NCBI GenBank assembly: GCA_030066475.1
Contig: JASJBO010000112.1
Location: 1-13,753 of the forward strand
DNA from: Myxococcota bacterium
Lineage (GTDB): Bacteria > Myxococcota_A > UBA9160 > PR03
DNA length: 13,753 bases
Reading direction: 5' to 3'
Below are positions 1 to 6,992 of this stretch, piece by piece. The notes below the pieces were generated by a model, which worked only from the letters and a program-made list of their open reading frames with translations, was not told where the DNA came from and did no database searches. Every line of letters starts with the position of its first letter. The stretch's first letter is position 1. The translations under genes and the position numbers were made by a program.

Positions 1-1519
1 CGACGATGTCCCAGCGGATCTCGCCCTGCGAGGTGCCGAAGGTCCTGCCCCACTGCATGAGCTCGTTGGGGATCTCCATGGTCCACTCGCCCTCGGCGCA
101 CACCACGGTGGTGAGGTCGATGCCCTCGCGCGCGGCCGACTGCATCTCCATGAAGTTGAAGCCCGCCGCACCGTCCCCCGTCACGCACACCACGTCACGG
201 TCCGGGTTGCCGAGCTTGGCCCCGAGCGCCGACGGGATGCCCGTGCCGAGCATGCCCAGCTCGAGAATGCTCAGGTACGAGCGCGGGCGCGTGGGCGGCA
301 GCACGAGCGAGGCCCAGAGCGCGGTGTTGCCGCCGTCGACCGTGTATATGGCGTCGCGGCCGAAGGTCTCGGCCACGGCACCCATGACCTGGAGCGGGTG
401 GACGCCGTCGCCCCCCCAGCTGCCGAGCGACTGGAGCACCCGCCCCGCCATGGCCTGGTCGAGTTCGCGGTAGCGCGCCAGGTCCGCCGAGGGCTCGCGG
501 CTCACGCCCCGCTTCTCGAGCGCGGCGAGCAGGCCCTCGAGCGCCGCGCGCGCGTCGGCCACGATGCCGACGTCGATCGGGCGCGACGCGCCCAGGTGTC
601 GCGGATCGACGTCGATCTGGATGATCTGCTGGCTTCCGGGATCGCCCCAGTACTTGTCGAACGGCAGGTCCAGGTTGCCGAGCCGCGAGCCCACCACGAG
701 CACCACGTCGGCCTCGCGCCGCGCGGCGTCACCGCCCTCGCTGAAGCCCATCACGAAGTGCGCGTGGTCGCGCGGCACGACCGCGCGCCCCGCCATGCTC
801 GGGATGACCGGGCAGCCCAGCCGTTCGATCAGGCGGTCGAGCGCCTCGTTCGCGTCGGCGCGATCGACGCCCGAGCCGGCAAAGACGAGCGGCCGCTCGG
901 CGTGCGCGAGCAGGTCGGCGGCCTGCTCGAGCTGCGCCTCGCTCGGCAGCGCCACGCCCGCGCGGTAGCGCTCGGGCGCCACCAGTCCCAGCGCGCTCTC
1001 GTCGCCGGTCTCGTACAGGATGGGCGCGGGCACCTCGAGCTGCACGGGCCCGGGCCGCCCTACCCACATCTCGCGAAACGCGAGCCGGGTCACTTCGCCG
1101 ATGCGGTCCCACGAAAAGATCGGGCCGCCCCACTTGACCGCACCCGAGTAGACGTCGAGCTGGTCCTGTCCTTGAAACGTCGTGGGCGGCGAGGGATAGA
1201 CCACACCGAGCCGATGCTGCGAGGTGATCGCGACCAGCGGTACGCCCTCGTGGCGCGCGGTGATCACACCCGGGATCAGGTTGGCCGAGCCGGGGCCCGG
1301 GTTGCCGAGCACCGCCGCCACCTGGCCCGTGGTCTTGTAGAGCCCTTCGGCCATGTGCGCCCCGGCCGACTCGTGGCGCACGGGCACGAAGCGGATGCCG
1401 TTGCCTTCGAGTGCAGCGAGCATCGGATCGATCTCGGGGCAGGGCAGCCCGAATACGAAGCGAACGCCCTCCTGCGCGAGGCAGCGCGCGAGGGCCTCTC
1501 CACCGGTGATCTCTGACAT
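1..1519 (-). CDS. Thiamine-pyrophosphate-dependent enzyme, acetolactate synthase / decarboxylase-like (C-terminus cut by window edge)
   Basis: The open frame runs from an ATG at 1519 off the left edge, giving 506 codons; the family is usually about 540-600 aa, so only the last few dozen residues are missing. Order of domains: N-terminal Pyr domain (about 1-170) with catalytic Glu50 in RHESAGAHMAEG, central DHS-like domain (about 195-330, with GSRLGNLDLPFD), and C-terminal PP domain with GDG at 448-450. Members of this family ligate or decarboxylate 2-oxo acids or acyl-CoAs. The TPP motif is odd: where GDG is normally followed 25 or so residues later by Asn-Asn, I read Ala475-Glu476 (VVCAEGEW). 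It is the last visible gene of a four-gene minus-strand operon, 22 nt after the SDR. The start is supported by GGAGGAGGG 3 nt upstream. The substrate is unknown. The fold is certain; true acetolactate synthase function is unlikely, because no small subunit is adjacent and the motif is atypical. Confidence 0.88.
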   Translation of the reverse strand, partial: MSEITGGEALARCLAQEGVRFVFGLPCPEIDPMLAALEGNGIRFVPVRHESAGAHMAEGLYKTTGQVAAVLGNPGPGSANLIPGVITARHEGVPLVAITSQHRLGVVYPSPPTTFQGQDQLDVYSGAVKWGGPIFSWDRIGEVTRLAFREMWVGRPGPVQLEVPAPILYETGDESALGLVAPERYRAGVALPSEAQLEQAADLLAHAERPLVFAGSGVDRADANEALDRLIERLGCPVIPSMAGRAVVPRDHAHFVMGFSEGGDAARREADVVLVVGSRLGNLDLPFDKYWGDPGSQQIIQIDVDPRHLGASRPIDVGIVADARAALEGLLAALEKRGVSREPSADLARYRELDQAMAGRVLQSLGSWGGDGVHPLQVMGAVAETFGRDAIYTVDGGNTALWASLVLPPTRPRSYLSILELGMLGTGIPSALGAKLGNPDRDVVCVTGDGAAGFNFMEMQSAAREGIDLTTVVCAEGEWTMEIPNELMQWGRTFGTSQGEIRWDIV

Positions 1520-1522
1520 GAT

Positions 1523-1531
1523 CCCTCCTCC
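1523..1531 (-). promoter_or_regulatory. Strong ribosome binding site of the TPP enzyme
   Basis: On the minus strand GGAGGAGGG ends 3 nt before the ATG at 1519, and its GGAGG core is 7 nt from the start. It lies in the 22-nt gap after the SDR stop codon, which supports separate re-initiation within one transcript. Confidence 0.75.
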
Positions 1532-1541
1532 GTCTGGGGTT

Positions 1542-2363
1542 TCAATCCTGCAGCGGGCGGGCGCCACCCGTCTCCCGGAGCGCCCGGTCCACCATGCGGT
1601 CGGCCATCCGGTTCGCGAGCCCCGGCACGATCCGGGCGAGCCGATGCGTGAGGCGCGCACGCCGGCCGGGTACGACCATGAAGCGGCCCGCGTCGATGCC
1701 TGCGAGGATCTCGTCGCACGCGGTGTCGACCGCGAGCGTTCCCGAGAACCGTTTGAGCGCAAGACCGACCCGGTCACCGGCCGCGTGCTCCTCGGCGACC
1801 ATCGGCGTCTCGACCTCGGGCGGGCAGACGACCGAGACCCCCACGCCGCGCGGCCGATACTCGAGGCGCAACGCCCCGGCCAGGCCCACGACGCCGAACT
1901 TCGAGGCGCCGTAGGCGGCGTAGCCGTAGTTGGCGACGACGCCCGCCAGCGACGCGATCAGCGCGAGTCGGCCGCCGGGCCCGATGTAGGGAAGCACGGC
2001 CGCGGCGAAGTTCCGGCTGCCGAGCAGGTTCACCGCGATCACGCGCTCGAAGTCCCCGGCCGTCAGCCGTTCGAACGCCTGGCTGCTCCCGACGCCCGCG
2101 GAGCTGATCGCGAGGTCCGGAGCCCCGAGCGCGGCGACGGCATCCTCGACGGTGGCCGCGACCCCGGCCGCGTCGCGCACGTCCACCTCGTGGAAGCTGC
2201 ACGCCGCGTTCGAGCGCTCGGCGAGCTTGCCGAGGCGGTCGCGCACCTCGCTGCGCAGCGCCAGGTCGAAGGCCGCGACGCTCGCGCCGCGCTCGAGCAG
2301 CCGCTCCGCCAGACCCAGTCCGATGCCGCTGCCGCCGCCGGTGACGAACGCGCACTTGCTCAC
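1542..2363 (-). CDS. Short-chain dehydrogenase/reductase (SDR), 3-ketodihydrosphingosine-reductase-like
   Basis: 273 aa classical SDR. The Rossmann cofactor motif TGGGSGIG is at residues 8-15, SSAG at 87-90 replaces the usual NNAG, the catalytic triad is Ser138-Tyr151-Lys155 (YGASK), and CPPEVETPM at 180-188 follows beta-6. That last segment resembles the YPPDTDTP stretch of 3-ketodihydrosphingosine reductases, so a reductase acting on a long-chain or lipidic ketone is my preferred reading; another alcohol/ketone substrate is possible. The C-terminal part (about 230-265) is basic with alternating hydrophobics and could sit on the membrane. The GTG start at 2363 is chosen because GAGGAGGA lies 4 nt upstream and the protein then begins MSKCAFVTGG, the usual distance to the glycine motif; a longer in-frame extension runs into the epimerase gene. 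It is third of four in the operon, 16 nt after the epimerase stop. Confidence 0.88.
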   Translation of the reverse strand: MSKCAFVTGGGSGIGLGLAERLLERGASVAAFDLALRSEVRDRLGKLAERSNAACSFHEVDVRDAAGVAATVEDAVAALGAPDLAISSAGVGSSQAFERLTAGDFERVIAVNLLGSRNFAAAVLPYIGPGGRLALIASLAGVVANYGYAAYGASKFGVVGLAGALRLEYRPRGVGVSVVCPPEVETPMVAEEHAAGDRVGLALKRFSGTLAVDTACDEILAGIDAGRFMVVPGRRARLTHRLARIVPGLANRMADRMVDRALRETGGARPLQD

Positions 2364-2367
2364 GGGG

Positions 2368-2375
2368 TCCTCCTC
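2368..2375 (-). promoter_or_regulatory. Ribosome binding site that fixes the GTG start of the SDR
   Basis: Minus-strand GAGGAGGA is separated from the GTG at 2363 by CCCC. It is the only good Shine-Dalgarno in this stretch and argues against starts further upstream inside the epimerase gene. Confidence 0.7.
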
Positions 2376-2379
2376 GGGA

Positions 2380-3342
2380 TCAGCCGAGCATTCCGCGATC
2401 GGCGAGCCAGCGCTCCGTGCGCTGCATGCCCTCCGCGAGGTCGACCTTGGGCTCGAAGCCGAGCACTCGACGCGCCTTCTCGATCGAGTAGCCGCCGCGC
2501 CGCGCGAGCATGCGCATGGTCTCGGCACTCACCTCGGTCTCTCGACCGAGCGCGCCGAGCACGGCCCCCGCGATGCCCGCGATGCCCTTCGCGAGCGGGG
2601 TCGGCAGCGTGCGCACCGGCCCGGCTCCGAGCATGCGCGCGTAGTGGCCGAAGAACTCGGCGGTGGTGACGCCCACGCCGTCACCCAGGATGAAGACCTG
2701 GCCGCACGCGGCTTCGTTCGAGGCCACGGCCTCGAGCCCGTCGACGAGGTTGTCGACGTAGACGGGGCTGAAGATCCCGCGCCCGCTCTCGGGCAGCAGG
2801 AACTGGCCCGAGCGCATCATCTCGACGGGCAGCACCGTCCACGGGCGCGAGCCCGGGCCGTACACGTCCGCAGGGCGAACGATGCTGCACTCGATCTCGG
2901 CAGCCGCGTGCGCCTGCAGCACCACCTGCTCGGACGCGACCTTGCTGTCGACGTAGTGGTTGCCGTTCGGGCGCAGCGGGTAGGTCTCGTCCACGCCGTC
3001 CGGGAAGTCGAAGCCGTACGCGCCGACCGAGGACAGGTGCACGAAGCGCCCCACGCCTTCGGCCGCGCAGGCCTCCAGCAGCCGCCGCGTCCCGAGCACG
3101 TTCACCTGCCAGAATGCCTGCTCGGGGGCCACGTTCGAGACCACGGCGGCCGTGTGGAACACGAGGTCGCAGCCGCGGAGCCGCTCGCGAAACGAATCGG
3201 GCTCGAGCACGTCGCCCGCCACCACGCCGAGCGCGGCGTCCGCCTGTCGATCGATGCCCACCACCTCGGCGCCCGCGGCGCGGTAGCGCTCGAGCAGCGC
3301 GCGCCCGATGAACCCGAGCGCTCCCGTCACGAAGACCTTCAT
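2380..3342 (-). CDS. NAD(P)-dependent epimerase/dehydratase, extended SDR, 3beta-hydroxysteroid dehydrogenase-like
   Basis: 320 aa extended SDR (COG0451 type). The N-terminus MKVFVTGALGFIGR carries the GxxGxxG NAD(P) motif at residues 7-13, with Asp31 ending beta-2, which suggests NAD(H). HTAAVVSN (63-70), HLSSVGAYG (102-110), the active-site pair Tyr130-xxx-Lys134 (YVDSK), RPADVYGPGSRP (157-168) and PVYVDN (193-198) follow in the order seen in 3beta-HSD / NSDHL-like proteins. Such enzymes oxidise 3beta-hydroxysterols (with or without C4 decarboxylation) or modify nucleotide sugars and flavonoid-like ketones. Next to a divergent CYP51 the sterol reading is attractive, but it is inference. The ATG at 3342 overlaps the stop of the VOC gene by four bases (ATGA), so translation is probably coupled. 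The SDR gene begins 16 nt downstream. Confidence 0.88.
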   Translation of the reverse strand: MKVFVTGALGFIGRALLERYRAAGAEVVGIDRQADAALGVVAGDVLEPDSFRERLRGCDLVFHTAAVVSNVAPEQAFWQVNVLGTRRLLEACAAEGVGRFVHLSSVGAYGFDFPDGVDETYPLRPNGNHYVDSKVASEQVVLQAHAAAEIECSIVRPADVYGPGSRPWTVLPVEMMRSGQFLLPESGRGIFSPVYVDNLVDGLEAVASNEAACGQVFILGDGVGVTTAEFFGHYARMLGAGPVRTLPTPLAKGIAGIAGAVLGALGRETEVSAETMRMLARRGGYSIEKARRVLGFEPKVDLAEGMQRTERWLADRGMLG

Positions 3343-4304
3343 CCCCGATTCCTCGCGCGCGGCGCGCGCATGAAGCCCGTCAGCCGCCACGCCCAGGGCC
3401 GCGGGTAGATCAGCTCCACGTTCTGCCCCGACGGCAGGTCGAAGTACATGACGCGGAAGATGCCGGGATCGAGCGGAGTCGGGCTGGTCGGGCGCAGTCC
3501 GGCCTCGACCCAGCGCGCGAAGGTGCGGTCGTAGGCCGCGCGGTCGCGCACGACGATCGCGACGTTCATGATGCCCTGGTCGCAGATGCGCCAGCCTTCG
3601 GGAAGCCCGCGGCCCCTCGGCGCGAGGTACTCGACCAGCTCGACCAGCACGCCGCCGCCGTCGAGCACGAGGTGGCGCGTCTCGGCGCCCTCCAGGCCGA
3701 AGATCACCTCGTCGCCCGCGGCGCGCAGCGCGCCGCACGCGGCCGGCTCGAGGCCCACGCCCTCGCTCCAGCTCTTCGCGGCCTCGTCGAGGCTCGCGAC
3801 CGAGATCGTGACCGAGCGCAGCGTCGCGTTCACCTCGGGCCGCGCCTTCGGCGGCGCCAGGCCCTCCAGCGGATCGCGCTCCATGAGCTCGACCCAGTTG
3901 CCCTCGGGATCGCGCACGCACGCGCGCCGCCCGCCGGGCTCGCCCCGCACGGGGCCCACCGGCGCGGAGCCGCGCTCGGCGAGGCGCTGCAGCGTCGCGC
4001 TCCAGTCGCGCACGGCGAAGCCCACGCGCCGGTAGCCGTGGTCCGCGGCGGTCTCGTCCGTGCGGCGCCGCTGCGGGCGCGGATTCAGGAAGCGGAAGAA
4101 CTCCAGCTGCAGCCACTCGCGCCCGTCCACGAGCCAGCGCCCCGGGAAGAGCGGATGGCGCAGGCCGTTCACCCTGGCGGCGGGCGGCCCGCCGAAGAGC
4201 GTCCCGCCCGCCGGCAGCAGCCCGAGCCCCTCGCGGTACCACGCGACGATCCCGCTCTGGCCGAGGTGGTTGAAGGCGACCTGCCCGATGGCGATCTCTG
4301 CCAT
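3339..4304 (-). CDS. Two-domain VOC (glyoxalase/bleomycin-resistance/extradiol-dioxygenase fold) protein
   Basis: 321 aa with two vicinal-oxygen-chelate repeats: about residues 5-143 (ending RDPEGNWVELMERD) and about 160-301 (ending LPSGQNVELIYPRPW). Both repeats keep the closing Glu (E139, E297) typical of VOC metal sites. His13 and His211 are candidate partner ligands. The family includes glyoxalases, epimerases and dioxygenases that use a divalent metal; no specific reaction can be assigned. The ATG at 4304 is preferred because the VOC domain begins at once (AEIAIGQVAFNHL). An in-frame ATG at 4355 would add 17 residues with no domain character, and neither start has a clear Shine-Dalgarno. 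It is first of the four-gene operon and overlaps the epimerase start by 4 nt. Its promoter should lie in 4305-4585, but I see no convincing -35/-10 pair there. Confidence 0.85.
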   Translation of the reverse strand: MAEIAIGQVAFNHLGQSGIVAWYREGLGLLPAGGTLFGGPPAARVNGLRHPLFPGRWLVDGREWLQLEFFRFLNPRPQRRRTDETAADHGYRRVGFAVRDWSATLQRLAERGSAPVGPVRGEPGGRRACVRDPEGNWVELMERDPLEGLAPPKARPEVNATLRSVTISVASLDEAAKSWSEGVGLEPAACGALRAAGDEVIFGLEGAETRHLVLDGGGVLVELVEYLAPRGRGLPEGWRICDQGIMNVAIVVRDRAAYDRTFARWVEAGLRPTSPTPLDPGIFRVMYFDLPSGQNVELIYPRPWAWRLTGFMRAPRARNRG

Positions 4305-4415
4305 GGGAGCGATCGTCGCACGTCGGAACCCCGAGGGCACGAGCTTCGAGCGCATCGAGGACGGGGCCCGCGCCGCGCGCTGCGCGCGCGGCTGGTCGCC
4401 GATCCCTAGCGGGTG

Positions 4416-4589
4416 GACTTCGCTCGCCTGCGGCTCGCTGCGCGCGCCCTGCGGGCGCTTGCAGGGGGCTTCTGCCGCGCAGGCTCCTAGCCTAGCTGTC
4501 TGACTTCGTTCGGCTTCGCCTCACTGCGCGCGCCCTTCGGGCGCTTGCAGGGGGCTCGTGCCGCGCACGCTCCTGGCCAACGGGCCTAG
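4416..4589. repeat. Tandem pair of imperfect ~80-bp GC-rich palindromic repeats
   Basis: Copy 1 spans about 4416-4495 and copy 2 about 4502-4589, 86 bp apart. Both begin GACTTCG, share CTGCGCGCGCCC, then GGGCGCTTGCAGGGGGCT and GCCGCGCA, and end in CCTAG. Each carries a 6-bp perfect stem (GCGCCC/GGGCGC), with loop TGC in copy 1 (4444-4458) and TTC in copy 2 (4530-4544). Copy 2 ends exactly over the TetR stop codon. The look is that of dispersed intergenic palindromes (REP/BIME-like). The hairpins lie downstream of the TetR gene on the minus strand and could also serve as its transcription end or protect its 3' end. The rest of the 281-bp gap (4305-4415) shows nothing I can name. Confidence 0.6.
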
Positions 4590-5218
4590 GGTGGCGCGGA
4601 GCGGGGCCGCAGCTCCTGCAGGAGGCTCTGCTTCAGGCGGGCCAGGCTGCGCCCCGCGCCGCGCCGGCCAGGCCCTTCCAGGATGTTGGTCGTCGCCAGG
4701 CCCGACAGCACCGACACGGCGTAGCGCATCAGGTCGGCGGTCTCGCGCTCGCCGAGCGGGCTCTCCGGGAAGTACTCCCGCCAGATCGCCTGCCAGGTCC
4801 CCAGCACGCCGGGCGCCCACGACGACTCCATCTCGGGCGGGAGGTTCAGCAGGATCTCGAACGTCGTCCGGTAGTGGGGACCACCGAAGTGCTCCCAGGC
4901 CCGATCGATGAACGCGGAGACCCGGGCCTCGAGCGGGGCGTCGGCGGGCTCGGGCCGTCCGAGGGTCGCTGCGAACTGTTGGAACGACTCCTCGAGGACG
5001 GCCGCGAGGATGCCGTTCTTGTCGCCGAAGTGGTGCTGGACGGCGCCCCACGTCACCCCGGCCCGGCGCGCGATCTCGGTGCCCGTGGTGCGCTGGAAGC
5101 CGAGCTCGGCGATGCACTCGACCACGGCGGCCGTGACCCGGCGGCGGGTCTCGGCGGTGCGCTCGGCGTGGCTCCGCCGGGTCGGCTTGGGGGCGCGGAC
5201 GCGGACTTCCGAGGCCAC
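4586..5218 (-). CDS. TetR/AcrR-family transcriptional regulator, divergent from cyp51
   Basis: 210 aa, normal TetR length. The N-terminal helix-turn-helix region is about residues 19-65, with VTAAVVECIAELGFQRTTGT leading into EIARRAGVTWGAVQHHF, the recognition-helix signature, followed by GDKNGILAAVLEE. The C-terminal ligand-binding part (about 80-205) is not specific enough to name a ligand. The GTG at 5218 is chosen because GGAGGG lies 6 nt upstream and because an upstream ATG at 5377 would run through the operator and the start of cyp51. It is transcribed away from cyp51 across a 110-bp gap that holds an AT-rich inverted repeat. It therefore probably represses itself and the CYP51 operon, and perhaps also the VOC-epimerase-SDR-TPP operon on its own strand. 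A sterol-like or fatty-acyl ligand would fit but is unproven. Confidence 0.88.
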   Translation of the reverse strand: MASEVRVRAPKPTRRSHAERTAETRRRVTAAVVECIAELGFQRTTGTEIARRAGVTWGAVQHHFGDKNGILAAVLEESFQQFAATLGRPEPADAPLEARVSAFIDRAWEHFGGPHYRTTFEILLNLPPEMESSWAPGVLGTWQAIWREYFPESPLGERETADLMRYAVSVLSGLATTNILEGPGRRGAGRSLARLKQSLLQELRPRSAPP

Positions 5219-5224
5219 GGACGG

Positions 5225-5230
5225 CCCTCC
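5225..5230 (-). promoter_or_regulatory. Ribosome binding site that decides the GTG start of TetR
   Basis: Minus-strand GGAGGG is 6 nt before the GTG at 5218. It is the best Shine-Dalgarno near the expected N-terminus of a TetR protein. Confidence 0.65.
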
Positions 5231-5251
5231 ACGGCAGCGGGGACGCGTCCA

Positions 5252-5279
5252 ATGATAATGCCATTTACGTTGCCAGCAA
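5252..5279 (-). promoter_or_regulatory. Possible promoter of the tetR gene
   Basis: On the minus strand TTGCTG (5279-5274) and TATCAT (5257-5252, five of six matches to the -10 consensus) are separated by 16 bp. The pair overlaps the inverted repeat at 5261-5289, which would allow self-repression. The -35 match is weak (three of six). Confidence 0.4.
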
Positions 5280-5289
5280 ATGGTAAATG
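5261..5289. promoter_or_regulatory. Probable TetR operator in the tetR-cyp51 divergent region
   Basis: In an AT-rich island within GC-rich DNA, CATTTAC (5262-5268) is mirrored by GTAAATG (5283-5289), and CCATTT (5261-5266) by AAATGG (5278-5283), so two nested inverted repeats share the same bases. Position between divergent promoters and next to a TetR gene is the usual setting for such an operator. Binding is inferred, not seen. Confidence 0.55.
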
Positions 5290-5328
5290 CCGTAGCGTCG
5301 CTCCCGACCCGGAGCGAGGGGACCCGCC

Positions 5329-6987
5329 ATGACCGCCGCAGAGCAGCCGCTCGGGACCTCCGCGTCGGCGCGAGCACGCCGCCGGCGCGGCGCCGCGCCG
5401 CCCGTGCTGAGCGGTCGCCTGCCGTTCCTGGGCCACCTGCTGGAGCTGCGCCGCGACCCGATCGCCCTGATGAAGCGCCTGCGCGCCGAGTGCGGCGAGA
5501 TCGGCGAGTTCCACCTGGCCGGCCACCGCATCGCGCTGCTCACGGGAGAGGCAGCCCAGGAGGCGTTCTTCCGCGCGCCCGACGAGCAGCTCGACCAGGC
5601 CGCCGCCTACCCCTTCATGAAGCCGATCTTCGGCGAAGGCGTGGTGTTCGACGCCAGCCCCGAGCAGCGCAAGCAGGCGATGCGCAACCAGTCGCTGCGC
5701 GACTCGTTCATGCGCGGCCACGCCGAGAAGATCGCGGCCGAGGTCGAGCGCATGACCGCCGACTGGCCCGAGCGGGGCGAGATCGACCTGCTCACGTTCT
5801 TCGCGGAGCTCACGCTCTACACGTCGACCGCGTGCCTGATCGGCCCCCAGTTCCGCGACGAGCTCGGGCCCGAGATCGCGCCGATCTTCATGGACCTCGA
5901 GCGCGGGACCGACGCCCTGGCCTACGTGAACCCGTACCTGCCGATCCCGGCACTGCGGGCGCGCGACCGCGCCCGCCGCGAGCTCGCCGCGCGGATCGAG
6001 GCGATCTTCGCGCGGCGCGAGCGCAGCGGCGAGACCTACACCGACCTGTTCCAGATCCTCCACGGCCTCCGCGACCCGCAGGGCGAGCGGCGCTACAGCG
6101 ACGACCAGATCACCGGCATGTTCATCTCGATGATGTTCGCGGGCCACCACACCACGTCGGTGGTCTCGTCCTGGGGCATGATCGACCTGCTCCAGAACCC
6201 GGCCTGGCTGCGGAAGGTCACGGGCGAGCTCGACGAGATCTACGCGGACGGCCGCGACGTGAGCTACCAGGCGCTGCGCGAGATCCCGCTGCTCGAGTGT
6301 GCCCTGAAGGAGACGCTGCGCCTCCACCCGCCGCTGATCATCCTGATGCGCAAGGTGATGGCCGACTTCGACTACGAGCAGTGGACGGTGCCGGCGGGAC
6401 ACCTCGTGGCGGCCTCCCCGGCCGTCTCGAACCGGCTGCCCGAGCACTTCCCGGATCCCGAGCAGTACCGGCCCGAGCGCTACCTGCCGGGCCGCGAGGA
6501 GGACCGCCAGAGCTTCGCGTGGATCCCCTTCGGCGCGGGCCGGCACCGCTGCGTGGGCGCCGCGTTCGCCATGATGCAGCTCAAGGCGATCTTCTCGATC
6601 CTGCTGCGGCGCTACGAGTTCGAGCTCGCGCAGCCCCGCGAGACCTACGCCAACGACCTCTCCAAGATGGTCGTGGCGGTGAAGCAGCCCTGCCGGGTCC
6701 GCTACCGCCGGCGTGCCGCGGCGGCGGCCTCCCGGTCGGTCGCCGTGCCGACGGCCGGCGAGGCGACCGCCGCAGCCGGCGCGCTGCGCCTCCGCGTCGA
6801 CCTCGACCTGTGCCAGGGTCACGCGGTCTGCGTGGGCGAGGCGCCCGAGGTCTTCGACGTCGAGCGCAACGAAGACGGCGAGGACAAGGTGGTGCTGCGC
6901 AGGAGCCAGCCGCCGCCGGAGCTTCGCGCCGGGGTAGAATCCGCCGTCCGACACTGCCCGACCCGGGCGCTCTCGATCGAGGAGTGA
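5329..6987 (+). CDS. cyp51: CYP51 sterol 14alpha-demethylase fused to a C-terminal [3Fe-4S]-type ferredoxin
   Basis: 552 aa. Residues about 25-462 are a cytochrome P450 of the CYP51 family: the B-C loop with YPFMKPIFGEGVVFD (94-108), I-helix FISMMFAGHHTT (265-276), K-helix ExxR Glu328-Arg331 (ETLRLHPPLIILMRK), and the haem loop FGAGRHRCVGAAFA with Cys408. Long stretches match what I recall of Mycobacterium tuberculosis CYP51. An Ala-rich linker (about 463-485) leads to a ferredoxin domain (about 486-552) with C495QGHAVC501 and C543P; His498 stands where a fourth cluster Cys would be, as in [3Fe-4S] ferredoxins that serve P450s. Mycobacteria encode this ferredoxin as a separate gene; a CYP51-ferredoxin fusion is known from Methylococcus capsulatus. 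The enzyme oxidatively removes the 14alpha-methyl group of sterols such as lanosterol, probably in the cytosol, with electrons from an unlinked reductase. The start has GAGGGG 9 nt upstream. It is first gene of a three-gene operon. Confidence 0.95.
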   Translation: MTAAEQPLGTSASARARRRRGAAPPVLSGRLPFLGHLLELRRDPIALMKRLRAECGEIGEFHLAGHRIALLTGEAAQEAFFRAPDEQLDQAAAYPFMKPIFGEGVVFDASPEQRKQAMRNQSLRDSFMRGHAEKIAAEVERMTADWPERGEIDLLTFFAELTLYTSTACLIGPQFRDELGPEIAPIFMDLERGTDALAYVNPYLPIPALRARDRARRELAARIEAIFARRERSGETYTDLFQILHGLRDPQGERRYSDDQITGMFISMMFAGHHTTSVVSSWGMIDLLQNPAWLRKVTGELDEIYADGRDVSYQALREIPLLECALKETLRLHPPLIILMRKVMADFDYEQWTVPAGHLVAASPAVSNRLPEHFPDPEQYRPERYLPGREEDRQSFAWIPFGAGRHRCVGAAFAMMQLKAIFSILLRRYEFELAQPRETYANDLSKMVVAVKQPCRVRYRRRAAAAASRSVAVPTAGEATAAAGALRLRVDLDLCQGHAVCVGEAPEVFDVERNEDGEDKVVLRRSQPPPELRAGVESAVRHCPTRALSIEE

Positions 6988-6992
6988 ACCAG

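Noticed and set aside
398..1516. Long plus-strand open frame (372 codons) opposite the TPP enzyme gene
   Set aside because: Composition is Arg/His/Ala-rich low-complexity with no domain; the minus-strand frame encodes a clear TPP enzyme over the same bases.
2380..4242. Single 620-residue minus-strand protein including the epimerase
   Set aside because: The first half is a shadow of the VOC gene in another frame; the epimerase begins at the ATG at 3342 with an ATGA overlap.
4444..4458. Rho-independent terminator
   Set aside because: The GC stem-loop lacks a T-run and occurs twice as part of a longer repeat, so repeat is the safer call.
5053..6954. Long minus-strand open frame (633 codons) opposite cyp51 and tetR
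   Set aside because: It is the complement of the CYP51-ferredoxin gene, a common artefact in GC-rich DNA; no recognisable domain.
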